The notes beneath the pieces are model-generated. The model ran no database searches. It worked only from the letters and a program-made list of their open reading frames with translations, and was not told where the DNA came from. Positions 50,782-59,167 of a stretch of DNA of 64,000 nucleotides are shown in pieces. The stretch covers positions 62,001-126,000 of the forward strand of contig JAIEFR010000016.1 in NCBI GenBank assembly GCA_029066845.1, given 5' to 3'. Every line of letters begins with the position of its first letter. The stretch's first letter is position 1. Made by a program: the position numbers and the translations under genes. The DNA is from Clostridia bacterium. GTDB lineage: Bacteria > Bacillota > Clostridia > Christensenellales > Borkfalkiaceae.

Positions 50782-51072
50782 TCAGGACAGCGAGTCGAAG
50801 AACTCGATTGTCTTCGAATCGGCTTTCAGCTGAACGATAGCCTTCTTGTAATCGGGAGTGTAGCCCTCGTTCCTGCCCATTCTTTTGAGCTTGCCCTTGC
50901 AGTTTACGGTGTTCACGTTTGCAACCTGAACGCCGAACAGCTTTTCTACGGCGAGCTTTATTTCGGTCTTGTTTGCCGACTTAGCAACGATGAACGTGTA
51001 CTTCTTGTCGGCTATTCCGTCGTAACCCTTTTCGGTGAGAAGGGGTCTTATAATGATGTCCTGTGCTAACAT
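50782..51072 (-). CDS. rplW: 50S ribosomal protein L23
   Basis: L23 (96 aa) has [20 protein letters not shown] and [20 protein letters not shown]. It forms the docking site for trigger factor and SRP near the exit tunnel. It overlaps rplD by 1 nt. Confidence 0.96.
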   Translation of the reverse strand: MLAQDIIIRPLLTEKGYDGIADKKYTFIVAKSANKTEIKLAVEKLFGVQVANVNTVNCKGKLKRMGRNEGYTPDYKKAIVQLKADSKTIEFFDSLS

Positions 51073-51698
51073 TATTCTCCGTATGCCTCCTCTATCTTCT
51101 TGACGGCAGCCTTGGTAAGAACGACCTTAGCGTTGGCTACCACTTCGTATACGGATATCTGCTCTACGGGCAGGGTGGAAAGATTTTCGAGGTTTCTTGC
51201 AGCAAGAATAACCTTCTCGTCCGCCGTATCCATATATACTATAGAGCTCTTGTTGAGGTTGAGCGCCTTCTGGAACGCCGCCATCTCCTTGGTCTTGCCT
51301 TCCTTGACTGCGAGGCTGTCGATTACGACTACTTCGCCGTCGGCAACTTTCTTGGAGAGCGCCGAGATGAGCGCGGCAACCTTTGCCTTCTTGTTCATAT
51401 CCTTGGAGAAGTCGCGGCTCTTGGGTGCGAACACTACGCCGCCCTTGATCCACTGGGGCGCTCTTATGGAGCCTTGACGGGCGTTACCCGTGCCCTTCTG
51501 TCTCCAGGGCTTTCTGCCGCCGCCCCTTACTTCCGTACGGGTGAGGGTGGACTTGGTTCCCTGTCTGTCGTTGGCAAGTCTTGCAACGACCGCCTGGTGA
51601 ATGAGTTCTTCTCTGTATTCGGCGCCGAAAACCTTGTCGCTGAGTTTAAGCGTACCGGCTTCCGTGCCGTCCATCTTGTATACTTTAATGCTGGGCAT
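51072..51698 (-). CDS. rplD: 50S ribosomal protein L4
   Basis: L4 (208 aa) has the extended loop with [20 protein letters not shown], which reaches into the exit tunnel, and the [20 protein letters not shown] segment. L4 is the autoregulator of the S10 operon in E. coli; whether that holds here is unknown. Confidence 0.96.
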   Translation of the reverse strand: MPSIKVYKMDGTEAGTLKLSDKVFGAEYREELIHQAVVARLANDRQGTKSTLTRTEVRGGGRKPWRQKGTGNARQGSIRAPQWIKGGVVFAPKSRDFSKDMNKKAKVAALISALSKKVADGEVVVIDSLAVKEGKTKEMAAFQKALNLNKSSIVYMDTADEKVILAARNLENLSTLPVEQISVYEVVANAKVVLTKAAVKKIEEAYGE

Positions 51699-51712
51699 TT
51701 CTCACGTCCTCC

Positions 51713-52342
51713 TTATTTAACGGTATCGTTAATGGTAACGATGCTTCCGTCAGGTCCGGGAACAGAACCCTTTACCAAGATGCAGTTTCTCTCTACATCT
51801 ACTCTGACGATTTCGAGGTTCTGAACGGTTACGTTGTCGCAGCCGTACTGACCCGCGAGGTGCTTGTTCTTGAATACTCTCGAAGGCGAGCTGTTCGCAC
51901 CCATAGAGCCGGGCTCTCTGTGTACGGGGCCTACGCCGTGGGTTTCCTTCAGACGGTGCTGGTTCCATCTCTTGATGACGCCGGAATAACCGTGACCCTT
52001 GCTTACGCCGTGGGCGTCTACTCTGTCGCCCGCCGCAAATACATCCGCCTTGACTTCCGCGCCTACCGTGTAAGCGGAAAGGTCGTCGAGTCTGAATTCC
52101 TTGAGCACCTTGCAGGGCTTAACGCCTGCCTTCTTGAACTGACCGAGTTCGGGCTTCGTGAGCGCCTTTTCGGTAGTTTCACCAAAACCGAGCTTCAAAG
52201 CGGAATAGCCGTCTTTTTCCACAGTTTTGATTTGTATTACGGGACAGGGACCTGCCTGCAATACCGTGACGGGGATTACCTTCCCCTCCGCCGTAAATAT
52301 CTGTGTCATACCTTCTTTACGGCAGATGATTGCTTTATTCAT
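51713..52342 (-). CDS. rplC: 50S ribosomal protein L3
   Basis: L3 (209 aa) contains the RWNQHRLKETHGVGPVHREP core loop that reaches toward the peptidyl transferase centre, with the glutamine after WN typical of PrmB targets. A GGAGGAAC ribosome binding site precedes the ATG. The gap to rpsJ is 107 nt and structured. Confidence 0.96.
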   Translation of the reverse strand: MNKAIICRKEGMTQIFTAEGKVIPVTVLQAGPCPVIQIKTVEKDGYSALKLGFGETTEKALTKPELGQFKKAGVKPCKVLKEFRLDDLSAYTVGAEVKADVFAAGDRVDAHGVSKGHGYSGVIKRWNQHRLKETHGVGPVHREPGSMGANSSPSRVFKNKHLAGQYGCDNVTVQNLEIVRVDVERNCILVKGSVPGPDGSIVTINDTVK

Positions 52343-52377
52343 TGATAAAGTTCCTCCGATAAAATTTTTTATTTTTC

Positions 52378-52433
52378 AGATACCGCGTTCCGCCGTCCCG
52401 CCGTTGCCGTCGTCCGCTTCCCGTTGGGTATCT
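52378..52433 (-). repeat. inverted repeat in the rpsJ-rplC gap
   Basis: AGATACC (52378-52384) and GGTATCT (52427-52433) form a 7 bp stem around a GC-rich loop in the mRNA between rpsJ and rplC. It may slow RNase decay or act in differential expression. Confidence 0.5.
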
Positions 52434-52449
52434 ATATTGGCTGAATTGT

Positions 52450-52749
52450 TTACAGTTTGATTTTGATGTCTACGCCTGCGGGAAGGTGAACGGTGTCCAG
52501 AAGCTTCGCGTTGGGGGTGTAGATGTCGATAATTCTCTTATAAGTTCTCTGCTCGAACTGTTCGCGGCTGTCCTTGTACTTGTGGGGGCAACGCAAAATG
52601 GTGATAACCTCCCTTTCGGTGGGAAGGGGAATAGGTCCCGAAATTTTTGCGCCGCTCTTCTTCATAGTTTCCACTATTCTGGAAGCCGCAAGGTCAACGA
52701 GCTCGTGATCGTAAGCCGCAAGTTTGATTCTGATTTTCTGTCCTGCCAT
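52450..52749 (-). CDS. rpsJ: 30S ribosomal protein S10
   Basis: S10 (99 aa) has [20 protein letters not shown] and [20 protein letters not shown]. It is also part of the NusB/NusE antitermination complex. First gene of the cluster after a 240 nt leader; AAGGAGA precedes the ATG. Confidence 0.97.
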   Translation of the reverse strand: MAGQKIRIKLAAYDHELVDLAASRIVETMKKSGAKISGPIPLPTEREVITILRCPHKYKDSREQFEQRTYKRIIDIYTPNAKLLDTVHLPAGVDIKIKL

Positions 52750-52987
52750 TGTTTTCTCCTTTTATACTAACGAAATTGATATTTTCCGTGTCAACTTATC
52801 CGTGTGTATCGCGCTTTTTCACATTAAAAAACACCGAAAACCGGCGTTTAAAGTAACAGCCACGGTTAGTCGCAGGGGTCAAGCCCCTACAATTGTCGGC
52901 GTAAATTATCTTCCTCCGCGGGTTTGTACGGAGGTTTGAAGTAACTTTACGCTTCATCCCTATACACGCCGGGTTTTTCCGACACGC
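52750..52987 (-). promoter_or_regulatory. structured leader of the S10 operon
   Basis: About 238 nt of untranslated RNA. On the minus strand GCGTAAA early pairs with TTTACGC later and encloses a CCTCCG / CGGAGG hairpin (52912-52933); GTCG at the very 5' end can pair with CGAC directly after TTTACGC; and a GTAGGGG / CCCCTGC hairpin follows. An attenuator-like hairpin closes the leader. The architecture suggests regulated readthrough by a ribosomal protein, but no binding site was identified. Confidence 0.6.
52824..52849 (-). terminator. attenuator-like hairpin in the S10 leader
   Basis: On the minus strand AAACGCCG / CGGTGTTT (one G-U pair) forms a hairpin followed immediately by a run of T residues, as in an intrinsic terminator, 75 nt before rpsJ. 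Confidence 0.6.
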
Positions 52988-52993
52988 CTGACT

Positions 52994-53022
52994 ATTATAT
53001 AAAATCGCAAAATCTTTGTCAA
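52994..53022 (-). promoter_or_regulatory. consensus promoter of the S10-spc operon
   Basis: TTGACA (53017-53022), 17 nt spacer, TATAAT (52994-52999): a perfect match on the minus strand, as expected for the largest translation operon. Confidence 0.9.
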
Positions 53023-53379
53023 TCGTTTTAAAGCACTTTTTTGCCGCTTTTTACCGCGTTTTTGCGCAAAATAACGCCGTTTTGCCCTCATTTTCCGCCT
53101 TGCCTCAAAACGGGCGGTTTTCTTGTGTCCGATTGCCCGACACACCACAATATATTGATTTTTTTCGACCTTTTTCCCCTATATTCCGCCACGTCGAGCC
53201 ATATGGTAATATGTCGAAAGTTATGTATAATATTTTTGAATAGATAAATCAAAATGTTATATAACACCGCTTTTGAGAATTTTTAACATTATTTTGTGTT
53301 GATAATTTACATTGTGGCTAATTATGACATTTTGCTGTAAAAAGCGTGGCGCTGCCCTCCGTCAATTTTAATTTGGGTA
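53023..53379. other. AT-rich divergent intergenic region
   Basis: About 350 bp between the S10 promoter and the EF-G-like promoter. I see T-rich runs, a TATAAT without a good -35 at about 53224, but no credible gene, RNA or repeat. Confidence 0.5.
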
Positions 53380-53408
53380 TTGTAAGTGAGCGAATTATAT
53401 TATATAAT
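53380..53408 (+). promoter_or_regulatory. promoter of the EF-G-like gene
   Basis: TTGTAA (53380-53385), 17 nt spacer, TATAAT (53403-53408). The expected start near 53415 is followed at once by a GCGGC-ACGA-GCCGC hairpin (53421-53434), which could protect the mRNA 5' end. Confidence 0.75.
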
Positions 53409-53450
53409 GTAATAGATAAGGCGGCACGAGCCGCAAAAGGGGAAAACAAA

Positions 53451-55505
53451 ATGGGAATTACAGCAAAGGAAATCAAGAACATAGCCGTTATAGGTCACAG
53501 CGGAGAGGGCAAAACCACGCTTTGCGAGGCAATGCTTTTCAACGCGGGCGTAATTGACCGTATGGGCAAGGTTGCCGACGGCACCACCGTTATGGACTAC
53601 GACGAGGCGGAAAAGGCGAGAAACATCTCCGTGTACACCTCCGTCGCGCACCTCAACTGGAAGGGAATGAAAATAAACCTTCTGGACCTGCCCGGGTTTT
53701 ACGACTTCGAGGGCGAGCGGCACGAAGGGCTTGCGGCGTGCGGCGGCGCGGTACTCGTAATAGGCGCGAACGGTGTTCTGCCCATCGGCGCGGAGAGCGT
53801 AGTCAACTACTGCTTAAAGCTAGGCAAGCCACTTATCATATTCATAAACGGTATGGACAAGCCCAACGCCGACTATGCGGGCACGGTTGCCGCGCTCAAG
53901 GAAAAGTACGCGGGCAAGATTGCGCCCATACAGATACCCATAATGCAGGACGGCAAGATGACGGGCTACATAAACGCCATTCAGGAGCGCGCTTACGAAT
54001 TCTCGACGAGCGGCCCCAAGGAAATACCCGTGCCCGACGAGCTTAAAGAACAGATGGACCAGATGGAGGACAGAATTGTAGAAACCGCCGCGGAGAACGA
54101 CGACATTCTGCTTGACAAGTACTTCGAGCAGGGCGGACTTACCAAGGCGGACGCGGTGCACGGCATAAGAAAGGGCATTGCGACGGGCAACGTCATTCCG
54201 ATTATGGCGGGCAGCGCCGCCAACAACAGGGGCGTTATAAACCTTCTGGACGAAATAGTTACCTATATGCCCACCGCCAACGAGCGCAGAAACGCGTATG
54301 CGACCGACGTTGCCGCGGACGAGCTCATACATATCGACTGCGAGGAGAACGGTCCCCTCGTTGCGCAGGTGTTCAAGACCGTGTACGATTCCTACACGGG
54401 CAAGCTCAACTATATAAAGATTTTCCGCGGAAAGCTTAAAACGGGCGACGTGGTATTCAACGCGAGCACGGGCAAGGAAGAGCGCATAGGTCAGGTCTTC
54501 ACCCTTGCGGGCAAGAAGTGCGAGCAGGTTGCCGAGTTGACCGCGGGCGACATAGGCGCGATTAACAAACTGACCGCCACCGACACCAACCACACGCTGT
54601 GCGCGGTGGGCACGAATATTCTTTTCGACCCCGTGCGCTTCCCCCGCCCCTGCCTCTCTATGGCTATATTCGCCGCGACCAAGGGCGAGGAGGATAAAGT
54701 TTTTGCGGGGCTGAACAAGATGCGCGAGGAAGATTACACCTTCTCCGTTACCAAGAACGCCGACACGGGCGAGCTAATTTTAAGCGGACAGGGCGAAACG
54801 CACATAGAGCTGCTTGCCGCCAAGCTTAAGAGCCGCTTCGGCATTGCCACCGTTTTGAAGGAGCCGCGCATACCCTACCGCGAAACCATACGCAAGGTTG
54901 CCACCGCCGAGGGCAAGCACAAAAAGCAGTCGGGTGGACACGGACAGTACGGCCACTGCAAGGTACGCTTCGAGCCGTGCGAAAGCGATTTCGAGTTCGG
55001 CGACGAGGTCGTGGGCGGCGCGGTGCCCAAACAATATATCCCCGCAGTCGAAAAGGGCTTGCGCGAATGCCTTTCGCGCGGTGTGCTTGCGGGTTATCCC
55101 GTGACGGGCGTGCGCGCGGTGCTGTTCGACGGAAGCTATCACGACGTGGATTCTTCCGAAATGGCGTTCAAGGCGGCTGCCGCCCTTGCCTTCCGCGAGG
55201 GAATTAAAGAGGCTTCTCCCGTTCTGCTGGAGCCCGTTGTAAAGCTGAAAGCTGCGGTTGCGGGCGAATACCTTGGCGCGGTTATGGGCGACATATCCAA
55301 ACGCCGCGGCAGAATTATGGAGAGCGTGACCGACGGCGACATTACCACGGTTGTTGCCGAAGTGCCGCTGTCGGAAACGGCAAAGTATGCAACCGACCTG
55401 CGGAGTATGACGCGCGGTCAGGGCAGATTCTCCACCGAGTTTATAAGATACGAGGAGCTCCCTCCCGCACTTGCCGAAAAGGTGATAGCGGCAAGCAAGG
55501 AATAA
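53451..55505 (+). CDS. elongation factor G-like GTPase (EF-G2 family)
   Basis: The 684 aa protein spans the full EF-G domain order, including domain IV with KQSGGHGQYGHCKVRFEP. Its G domain departs from classical EF-G: P-loop GHSGEGKTT (15-23) instead of AHIDAGKTT, D79-L-P-G-F83 where the catalytic histidine of DTPGH would stand, and N133-G-M-D136 in place of NKxD. This combination marks the EF-G-like paralogue family found in Clostridia and Thermotoga, whose role is not settled. The ATG at 53451 (after GGGGA) is preferred over a reading from 53346, which is upstream of the promoter. True fusA is not in this window. Confidence 0.88.
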   Translation: MGITAKEIKNIAVIGHSGEGKTTLCEAMLFNAGVIDRMGKVADGTTVMDYDEAEKARNISVYTSVAHLNWKGMKINLLDLPGFYDFEGERHEGLAACGGAVLVIGANGVLPIGAESVVNYCLKLGKPLIIFINGMDKPNADYAGTVAALKEKYAGKIAPIQIPIMQDGKMTGYINAIQERAYEFSTSGPKEIPVPDELKEQMDQMEDRIVETAAENDDILLDKYFEQGGLTKADAVHGIRKGIATGNVIPIMAGSAANNRGVINLLDEIVTYMPTANERRNAYATDVAADELIHIDCEENGPLVAQVFKTVYDSYTGKLNYIKIFRGKLKTGDVVFNASTGKEERIGQVFTLAGKKCEQVAELTAGDIGAINKLTATDTNHTLCAVGTNILFDPVRFPRPCLSMAIFAATKGEEDKVFAGLNKMREEDYTFSVTKNADTGELILSGQGETHIELLAAKLKSRFGIATVLKEPRIPYRETIRKVATAEGKHKKQSGGHGQYGHCKVRFEPCESDFEFGDEVVGGAVPKQYIPAVEKGLRECLSRGVLAGYPVTGVRAVLFDGSYHDVDSSEMAFKAAAALAFREGIKEASPVLLEPVVKLKAAVAGEYLGAVMGDISKRRGRIMESVTDGDITTVVAEVPLSETAKYATDLRSMTRGQGRFSTEFIRYEELPPALAEKVIAASKE

Positions 55506-55524
55506 CCAGCGGTTGATTAAACGT

Positions 55525-55557
55525 AAGCCGCCGCGCACATTGTGCGCGGCGGCTTTT
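55525..55557. terminator. bidirectional terminator
   Basis: AAGCCGCCGCGCAC / GTGCGCGGCGGCTT hairpin with T runs on both sides, between the EF-G-like gene and the convergent XRE gene. Confidence 0.9.
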
Positions 55558-55561
55558 ATTT

Positions 55562-55891
55562 TCAGTCTTTCTTTGAAAGGTTTTTAGTGAGCGCAGATAT
55601 CAGCTCCTTATTTTCGGGATTGAGTTTACGGTAGTTTTTTATAAGTTCCTGTTCGGCTTGCGGCTGTTCCGCGGGAGCGTTCGCATAGCCGTAACTTTCC
55701 TGCCTGCCCGTAAGATAATCCACCGAGCAGTTGAAAAAGTCGGCAAGCTTGACAAGCGCAGTAAAATCGGGCAGCCTGCCCAGCTTAGTCCACCCCACCA
55801 CCGTCGTGTAGGGGATTCCGCTCCTTTCGGCAAATTGCTTTTTATTCAGTTCCTTCTCCGATAATAATTCCGTAAATACTTCTGAAAACAT
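55562..55891 (-). CDS. XRE family transcriptional regulator, 109 aa
   Basis: An N-terminal helix-turn-helix of the Cro/CI type: NKKQFAERSGIPYTTVVGWT, followed by the LPDFTALVKLADFFNCSVDY helix pair that normally packs on it. A Gln/Glu-rich linker and a short C-terminal helix complete it. From the ATG at 55891 an AGGAC site is correctly spaced; 55918 is an earlier but less likely start. Divergent to a glycosyltransferase gene across a region with three related palindromes, so it probably represses both genes. Ligand unknown. Confidence 0.85.
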   Translation of the reverse strand: MFSEVFTELLSEKELNKKQFAERSGIPYTTVVGWTKLGRLPDFTALVKLADFFNCSVDYLTGRQESYGYANAPAEQPQAEQELIKNYRKLNPENKELISALTKNLSKKD

Positions 55892-55920
55892 AACTGTCCT
55901 ATGCCGACATTTTAGCACAA

Positions 55921-55986
55921 ATTTCTAATTAGGTATTTGACATATCTCATTAGATACTTTATAATTGTTGTTACCTAATTAGGTAA
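55921..55986. promoter_or_regulatory. glycosyltransferase promoter with three palindromic operator sites
   Basis: On the plus strand TTGACA (55937-55942), 17 nt spacer, TATAAT (55960-55965). A perfect 16 bp palindrome TTACCTAATTAGGTAA (55971-55986) covers the expected transcription start. Related sites are CTAATTAGGTA (55925-55935) over the -35 flank and CTCATTAGATA (55946-55956) in the spacer. The XRE gene starts at 55891, so these are plausible operators for autorepression and repression of the glycosyltransferase. Confidence 0.7.
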
Positions 55987-56045
55987 TTCTATACGCATAG
56001 GAGTAAATTTGCGGCAGGCAACGGGCAAGCCGCAGAACAATACCG

Positions 56046-57209
56046 ATGAAGAAACCGACAGTATTATTCCCCTACGTTGAGGCGGGTATGGGGCACATTG
56101 TCCCGATGAGGGCGATAGCGCGCAAATTCAAAGAGTTGTACGGCGATAAAGTGAACTGTCGGGAAATCAGTTTTTATCTCGCAAGCGGACTTGAAGAACT
56201 GATAGAGTTTGAAAACCGTATGAAAAATTCGGTGGTAAAACAAAACCGCCGACGTGCGTTCGGCTTTTTTATGACGGCTAATATGAACCTCTTCGGTGCA
56301 AAGATTTCCACCGCGACTTCGGCGCACTGCCTTAAATGGGGCGCGGCTAAATCGGCGATTTCGCATATGAACGCGCTTGCGCCCGACCTCGTGGTCAGCA
56401 CTCACTGGTCAACTAACTACTTTGCCGCCAAGTGCGCGCAAAAACCGCTTACCGTCCTCTACTGCCCCGACACGCGCCTCTACCCTCTGTTCGAATACCC
56501 CTGTGACTTGACGCTGGTGCCCACCCGTTTCGGATACGAAGAGGCGCTGAAAAAGCGCAAACGACAGTATAATGAGCACAATCTGAAATGCGTGCCCGCG
56601 CTCATTGACGAAAAGGCATTTGCAATTTCGCGCGACAAGCGTACAGTGCGCGCGGCGCTAGGACTCAATCCCGACAAGTTTACCGTCGTTCTTGCCGAAG
56701 GCGGATACGGCATAGGAAAAAGCGGGCAAATCAGCCGGCTGATTGCAAAACGCAACCTGCCCGTGACCTTGGTTGTTGCCTGCGGAAAGAACGAGAAATT
56801 ATTAGCAGAGCTTTCGCTCCTTAAATGCGGCGGAAACTGCGAGTTACGCCCGATTGGCTACACCGATAGATTGAACGAATACATTGCCGCCGCCGACCTG
56901 TTTTGCGGAAAGAGCGGCGCAAATACTTTAAGTGAGGCGACCTTTGCGGGCGTGCCACAAATTATCACCAACTACGCGAGCGGCGTTGAAAAACTGAACG
57001 GAAAGTACTACGTTGACGTAATAAAAACCGCTCTTAAGATATTTAATGCGAAGAAAGCCGTTGATGCCATTGAAAGGTTTATTTTAAATCCGAAGGAGCT
57101 TGAACCCTATCGCACTGCTGCGGAAGCGCAAAGACAGAACTACGGCGCGGAACAGTCCGCCCGTCTGATTTACCGACTGCTTTGCACCCGCTTTTCGGAA
57201 TTGCGGTGA
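56046..57209 (+). CDS. GT-B fold glycosyltransferase (GT28/MGDG-synthase-like)
   Basis: The 387 aa product has a GT-B layout: an N-terminal motif PYVEAGMGHIVPMRAIARKF like the G-x-G-H loop of MurG/UgtP, and a C-terminal donor site with ADLFCGKSGANTLSEATFAG and PQIITNYASGVEKLNGKYY. UgtP-type enzymes add glucose or galactose to diacylglycerol, which would give glycolipids for the membrane; the acceptor here is not proven. No clear Shine-Dalgarno precedes ATG 56046; an AGGAG at 55999-56003 points instead to a short overlapping TTG-initiated ORF (56009-56080), possibly for coupling. Probably controlled by the neighbouring XRE protein. Confidence 0.8.
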   Translation: MKKPTVLFPYVEAGMGHIVPMRAIARKFKELYGDKVNCREISFYLASGLEELIEFENRMKNSVVKQNRRRAFGFFMTANMNLFGAKISTATSAHCLKWGAAKSAISHMNALAPDLVVSTHWSTNYFAAKCAQKPLTVLYCPDTRLYPLFEYPCDLTLVPTRFGYEEALKKRKRQYNEHNLKCVPALIDEKAFAISRDKRTVRAALGLNPDKFTVVLAEGGYGIGKSGQISRLIAKRNLPVTLVVACGKNEKLLAELSLLKCGGNCELRPIGYTDRLNEYIAAADLFCGKSGANTLSEATFAGVPQIITNYASGVEKLNGKYYVDVIKTALKIFNAKKAVDAIERFILNPKELEPYRTAAEAQRQNYGAEQSARLIYRLLCTRFSELR

Positions 57210-57219
57210 TATGAATTAA

Positions 57220-57258
57220 AATATAAGGGCGGACTGCAACGCAGTCCGCCCTTATATT
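57220..57258. terminator. long bidirectional terminator
   Basis: Perfect 18 bp hairpin beginning AATATAAGGGCGGACTGC with a 3 nt loop, between the glycosyltransferase and the convergent membrane-protein gene. Confidence 0.9.
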
Positions 57259-57266
57259 AATTAAAT

Positions 57267-58193
57267 TCAGTCCTTATTTTCTTCCTCAGCCACCTCCCCG
57301 GTGGTCGCTTCTTCGGCGGGTTCTTCTTCCTCCGCCTCCGCGCTTTCAACACTCTCCTGTTGCGCGGCGGTAATTCTTTCAAACTGCTCGCCCCTGAGCG
57401 CGGGAATAACAAAGCGGTATAAATACTTGCCCTTGCACCAGTCCACCGCAAGAATGACGCTGAACACCACGATAGTGCCGAAGCACCATATTAAATCCTG
57501 CATTGTGTCCACGATGCCGACGTCCAGATAACCGCCCTCGATGACGAATTCGTTGCCGTCCGCGTCGATTATAATGGTCTTTACTATGTCGTCCACCTTC
57601 CAGGTGTGCAGGTGGTCGTAGGGGTCGTGCATCATAAAGGAGTGAATGTAGCGGACTATAGTGTCCTCCTGCATATCCATATCGGGAATAATCTTGTCGC
57701 CGACGTACTCGTAAATCTCCCAAATGATAGATAAAATCATTGCAAAGCCGATGCCGAACAGCACGCAGGCGATTACGCCCTTTATAGTCTTGGGCGGTCC
57801 GATAAGGAACTTGACAAGCACGATGCCTATTACGCCGAACACTATGCCCCACGCGGCGTGCAGCACGTCGTCCAAAAAGGGTATGAGCGTGTAAAAATTA
57901 TAGCACGCGCCCAGAAAACAGAACAGCACGAAGAGCAACATAAAAATAGTGTAGCCCAGCGGCGCCCTGACGTTGAGCGAGTATTCCAGAACGTAGAAAA
58001 CGGGCACTATCAGAAAATACACCATAGAGATTATGCAGTCCCTGCTGTGTCCGCCTATGACCGCAAAGTAAATAAGCGACGCAAAACAGAACGCCGTGAA
58101 CGCAGCCATAAGCACCGTAAGCGGAACGTTTTTAAATCTTTCCTTTAAATATTCTTTTATTGTCGGCCTGTTTTTTACTTTAACTTTTGTCAT
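57267..58193 (-). CDS. polytopic membrane protein, 308 aa, in the G3E GTPase operon
   Basis: Eight or so hydrophobic segments are seen between a basic N-terminus (MTKVKVKNRPTIKEYLKERF) and a Glu/Ala-rich tail of about 35 residues. A conserved-looking region has HAAWGIVFGVIGIVLV, SIIWEIYEYVGDKIIPDMDM and YLDVGIVDTMQDLIW, resembling YjdF/DUF2238-type membrane proteins with acidic residues in or near the membrane. I do not assign a function. It is last in an operon with two metal-type GTPases, so it may move or sense a metal ion. Start 58193 is supported by AAAGGTA. Confidence 0.7.
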   Translation of the reverse strand: MTKVKVKNRPTIKEYLKERFKNVPLTVLMAAFTAFCFASLIYFAVIGGHSRDCIISMVYFLIVPVFYVLEYSLNVRAPLGYTIFMLLFVLFCFLGACYNFYTLIPFLDDVLHAAWGIVFGVIGIVLVKFLIGPPKTIKGVIACVLFGIGFAMILSIIWEIYEYVGDKIIPDMDMQEDTIVRYIHSFMMHDPYDHLHTWKVDDIVKTIIIDADGNEFVIEGGYLDVGIVDTMQDLIWCFGTIVVFSVILAVDWCKGKYLYRFVIPALRGEQFERITAAQQESVESAEAEEEEPAEEATTGEVAEEENKD

Positions 58194-58207
58194 AGAATTT
58201 ACCTTTA

Positions 58208-59158
58208 TCAATAATACGTAGCCACGGCTTCTTCGGGGGGAAGGGGTTCGCACTTTTCGATTTTCTGTGCGGTGAGAACGGGTCCCTCCTTGCGGTATAC
58301 GGGGCTGTATTCGCAGCTGACCTTTGCAACCACCCTGAACCAGTCCTTGGTGTTCACGCCGCTTACAAGTCCGCCCGTCTTTAACGCAAAGCCGTCGTAG
58401 GCTATATCCGCCTCGCAGCAGGTCATAATGAACCTGCCCAGAATAATGACGTCCGACGGCAGTTTTTTGGACACCGCCGCCATACCCTTGAAGCTTACCG
58501 TCTTGCCCACGTACTGCTCGGTCTTTTCGGACAGGTCGCGGTAAAAGAGCGCAAAGTCTTTGTCCTCTATTTCCACCACGGGGGCGTTGACGTCGAACGG
58601 CATAGGGTCCTCTATTTCGTCGTACTCCGCCTTGCCGCCGATATATTCGTAAACTATGTCGGGACGGCGCGAGATGCCGCGCACGACCTTGTGATATTCC
58701 ATTTTATCGTACTCGCCCTTGAAGCGGTTGAACACGACCATCTGCGTCATATTGACCTTATCGAATACAAGCTGGCGCATATTTTTGTTGTAGCTTAAAA
58801 AGGTTGCGCCGTCGAAGAAGGTCATCATCTGGTTGATGACCCAGCTTTCGGGCATTGCGTCGAAAAACTGCTGCAACAGCCAGGTGCCGTTGTACTCCAC
58901 GACTACGCGCTGCGCCCTGTTCTTGCGCGTGAGGTAGTAGAGATTGCCCTCGTTCAGATCGTCCGCGCCTATGCGTTCGACAGCCACGTTTTTGACCTTG
59001 AACTTTTCGGGCTCGTACTCCTCTTCGCCCTCTTCGCAGATTAAAAGCATCGTGCGCTCGCCCGTTTCCATTCGCGGATCTTCAAGCGTTTCCTGTATGA
59101 ATTTGGTCTTACCCGAGTCAAGAAAACCCAGGAAAAGATAGACTGATATATCTTGCAT
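58208..59158 (-). CDS. G3E (CobW-like) GTPase fused to a DUF1980/YcgQ-like domain
   Basis: The 316 aa protein begins with a P-loop GFLDSGKTKFIQ (11-22), placing it near the G3E metallochaperone GTPases, but the G3E zinc motif CxCC is absent. The C-terminal domain of about 100 residues has FKGMAAVSKKLPSDVIILGR then FIMTCCEADIAYDGFALK and DWFRVVAKV, which matches the C-terminal part of the DUF1980/TIGR03943 (YcgQ) family, where the paired cysteines and the AD motif are conserved. In other Bacillota YcgQ pairs with the permease YcgR and is suspected in zinc handling. Joining the two in one chain links GTPase and metal delivery. It is 9 nt after the CobW gene. Confidence 0.75.
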   Translation of the reverse strand: MQDISVYLFLGFLDSGKTKFIQETLEDPRMETGERTMLLICEEGEEEYEPEKFKVKNVAVERIGADDLNEGNLYYLTRKNRAQRVVVEYNGTWLLQQFFDAMPESWVINQMMTFFDGATFLSYNKNMRQLVFDKVNMTQMVVFNRFKGEYDKMEYHKVVRGISRRPDIVYEYIGGKAEYDEIEDPMPFDVNAPVVEIEDKDFALFYRDLSEKTEQYVGKTVSFKGMAAVSKKLPSDVIILGRFIMTCCEADIAYDGFALKTGGLVSGVNTKDWFRVVAKVSCEYSPVYRKEGPVLTAQKIEKCEPLPPEEAVATYY

Positions 59159-59167
59159 AAATAACCC

